DNA of 6,551 nucleotides, taken from contig DAIDBB010000389.1 of the NCBI GenBank assembly GCA_027310325.1, forward strand, positions 1-6,551, written 5' to 3'. The translations under genes were made by a program, and so were the position numbers. The notes under the pieces are model-generated. The model made no database searches, had not been told where the DNA came from, and saw only the letters and a list, made by a program, of their open reading frames with translations. Source of the DNA: a bacterium (GTDB taxonomy: Bacteria; Desulfobacterota; GWC2-55-46). Below, piece by piece: positions 5,597 through 6,551 of this stretch; the stretch's first letter is position 1, and every line of letters starts with the position of its first letter.

Positions 5597-5624
5597 ATTA
5601 TATACGGATTGAACAAATTAACAA
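5597..5624 (-). promoter_or_regulatory. Candidate sigma-70 promoter of the HAF-repeat gene
   Basis: On the minus strand TTGTTA (5624-5619), a 16-base spacer and a perfect TATAAT (5602-5597). Predicted start about 5590, giving a leader of about 154 bases that contains both hairpins at 5477-5563. Confidence 0.5.
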
Positions 5625-5785
5625 GTTTGACGGATAGCGCCGTGTGTAAAAAGGAGCTTCAATTTCCGGCGGTATTTCTTCGCTGGCAAGGCGCAATGCG
5701 GCCCTGTGGCGAGGCTTTACTCGCAAGCGGGGAGGCGGGATTTACCGGTTCCCCCCGCGCAGGCGGAAGGGCCGGGTGGGGTAGT

Positions 5786-5815
5786 TGTCAAACGCGAGCG
5801 TGGCGAAGGAATCTT
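5786..5815. repeat. Degenerate 'GTCATTGCGAGCG..GCGAAGCAATCT'-type intergenic repeat
   Basis: The stretch resembles, with several differences, the GTCATTGCGAGCG...GCGAAGCAATC repeat found between genes in many environmental genomes. Recognition is from memory. The surrounding 5625-5785 shows no gene or other structure I can support. Confidence 0.35.
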
Positions 5816-5840
5816 TCTTTGCGGCTATCGTCCGTTGGAG

Positions 5841-5942
5841 GGTTGTGCCCTGAACCGGACATTTCGTGTTCGCGGAATCCCGTCAAAAATACCTTTTTTC
5901 CCGTAAACGGACTGACGGGTTCGGGTTGCAAACCCGGACCCG
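5841..5942. repeat. Dispersed intergenic repeat, copy 2
   Basis: Aligns with 4295-4395 over its length. Its right end forms a 12-bp hairpin with one wobble pair (CGGGTTCGGGTT, loop GCA, AACCCGGACCCG; 5916-5942). CCCGTCA (from 5879) and TGACGGG (to 5919) form an outer inverted repeat. It lies downstream of the small exported-protein gene. Confidence 0.55.
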
Positions 5943-5975
5943 CGGTCGGCAATCCGGTTTTTTTAAAGTCCTTCC

Positions 5976-6001
5976 CGGCCCGCGCTGACGGCCGCGGGCC
6001 G
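5976..6001 (-). terminator. GC-rich hairpin after the small exported-protein gene
   Basis: A 9-bp perfect stem CGGCCCGCG/CGCGGGCCG with an 8-base loop, starting 8 bases past the stop at 6010. On the minus strand no T-run follows directly (GGAAGGACTTT), so termination may be inefficient or factor-assisted. Confidence 0.45.
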
Positions 6002-6009
6002 ACGGTCTT

Positions 6010-6351
6010 CTATTTCGAGTTCTTGAGCCTGTCGTACCCTTCGTTAAGGCCGTCCTTTACGGCCTCCGCGCCTTTGTGGGCGGAGTCCATCGCCTTTTTG
6101 GCGGCCCTGTTGACGCTTCCCGTTACGCCGCCGCCTTCGGACGGGCCCGACCCGGACGACGACTTCGCACCGCCCTCCCCCGCTTCCTTCTTCCCTTCGG
6201 ACCGGCGTCTTTTGGCCTTATGCTCGTGCTTCTTTACCTCTTCCTTCTTTATCCCCTGCCCGGCCCCGTCGGCCATGCCGATGGAGTCATACCCGGCGAA
6301 GAGGGCCGCCGTAAGGATTATCATGAGAAAGATCCAGGCTTTTTTACGCAT
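6010..6351 (-). CDS. Small exported Lys/Gly-rich protein of unknown function
   Basis: I do not recognise a family. The 113-residue protein starts MRKKAWIFLMIILTAALFAG, a clear export signal with no lipobox cysteine; cleavage is likely near residue 19 or after GMA at 27. The mature part is highly charged (KKEEVKKHEHKAKRRR, 35-50), then Gly/Ser-rich and probably disordered (56-78). It ends in a predicted amphipathic helix (about 79-111) with a spaced Ala/Lys pattern (NRAAKKAMDSAHKGAEAVKD), like small stress or envelope-associated proteins. The gene has its own good promoter about 40 bases upstream. The ribosome binding site is weak (GGTGCGG next to the ATG). An internal ATG at codon 10 would remove the Arg-Lys-Lys n-region, so the first ATG is preferred. 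The plus-strand frame covering the same DNA is judged a shadow because it lacks any signal or domain. Confidence 0.75.
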   Translation of the reverse strand: MRKKAWIFLMIILTAALFAGYDSIGMADGAGQGIKKEEVKKHEHKAKRRRSEGKKEAGEGGAKSSSGSGPSEGGGVTGSVNRAAKKAMDSAHKGAEAVKDGLNEGYDRLKNSK

Positions 6352-6392
6352 TCCGCACCGTCCGTTATTTTTAGTCGTATAAGGCTTTCATA

Positions 6393-6421
6393 AATCTACC
6401 CGCTGAAAAAATCCCTGTCAA
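6393..6421 (-). promoter_or_regulatory. Sigma-70 promoter of the small exported-protein gene
   Basis: On the minus strand a perfect TTGACA (6421-6416), a 17-base spacer and TAGATT (6398-6393). Predicted start about 6386, leader about 35 bases. This is the best sigma-70 match in the window after the one at 1108-1136. Confidence 0.7.
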
Positions 6422-6457
6422 CGTTTTTTAGGACCGGCTGCCGGCGGAAATGAAAGG

Positions 6458-6483
6458 GGGGGAGGCGATTTCTCACCTCCCCC
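6458..6483 (-). terminator. Terminator-like hairpin at the right edge
   Basis: GGGGGAGG and CCTCCCCC form an 8-bp stem around 10 bases. On the minus strand it is followed by CCCTTTCATTTCC, a poor T-run. It would fit as the terminator of a minus-strand gene entering from the right, whose last codons might end at the TAA at 6506-6508, but only 14 codons are visible. Confidence 0.4.
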
Positions 6484-6551
6484 ATGGAGAGCGGGATGAG
6501 CGGGGTTAATAATAAATTGGCAGGGACCGGCAGATGGTAAGCTCAACGGTA

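Noticed and set aside
5492..6382. Plus-strand open frame of 296 codons
   Set aside because: Runs through the REP-like hairpin, repeat copy 2 and antisense to the small exported-protein gene; no ribosome binding site, signal or domain.
6506..6551. Possible C-terminal codons of a minus-strand gene entering from the right (14 codons then TAA)
   Set aside because: Too short to support. The only help is the hairpin at 6458-6483 just past the stop.

Overview
The window is GC-rich except for an AT-rich stretch at about 3940-4290. It favours ATA (Ile) and AGG (Arg) codons and carries a PEP-CTERM protein, a sigma-54-type promoter and HAF extracellular repeats. Together these point to a Gram-negative environmental bacterium that makes exopolysaccharide, plausibly Desulfobacterota/Deltaproteobacteria or Nitrospirota. 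That placement is inference from gene content and codon style; there is no rRNA or other marker gene.

Layout: (1) 1-675, minus strand: a family 2 glycosyltransferase cut off by the window edge. (2) 676-1161: an intergenic region between divergent genes, holding a promoter for each side and several strong palindromes. (3) 1162-2919, plus strand: a multi-membrane-spanning GT-C-type glycosyltransferase with C-terminal TPR repeats, resembling the TMTC family of protein O-mannosyltransferases. (4) About 3070-3104: a terminator between convergent genes. (5) 3129-3929, minus strand: a secreted PEP-CTERM protein, with an AT-rich upstream region containing a near-consensus sigma-54 promoter and inverted repeats that could bind an enhancer protein. 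(6) 4288-4557: repeat-rich DNA, a terminator, and the unusual 3' end of the next gene. (7) 4423-5436, minus strand: a secreted protein of six HAF-type repeats, with its own promoter and a pair of palindromic hairpins in its leader. (8) 5625-6009: repeat-laden intergenic DNA. (9) 6010-6351, minus strand: a small exported Lys/Gly-rich protein of unknown function behind a good sigma-70 promoter. (10) The right edge carries a terminator-like hairpin for something beyond the window.

Functionally, the glycosyltransferase pair could work together: GT2 enzymes of this kind often make polyprenyl-phosphate sugars, and GT-C membrane enzymes use them as donors. The three downstream genes all encode exported proteins. 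Two of them (PEP-CTERM and HAF repeat) are typical surface or matrix proteins, so the neighbourhood reads as cell-surface/extracellular-matrix accessory DNA. No exosortase, polysaccharide operon, CRISPR array, transposase, tRNA or rRNA was seen. Each complete gene appears to have its own transcription unit. The least explained parts are the dispersed repeats, three of which (4295-4395, 4467-4510, 5841-5941) belong to one family, one lying inside the HAF gene's 3' end.
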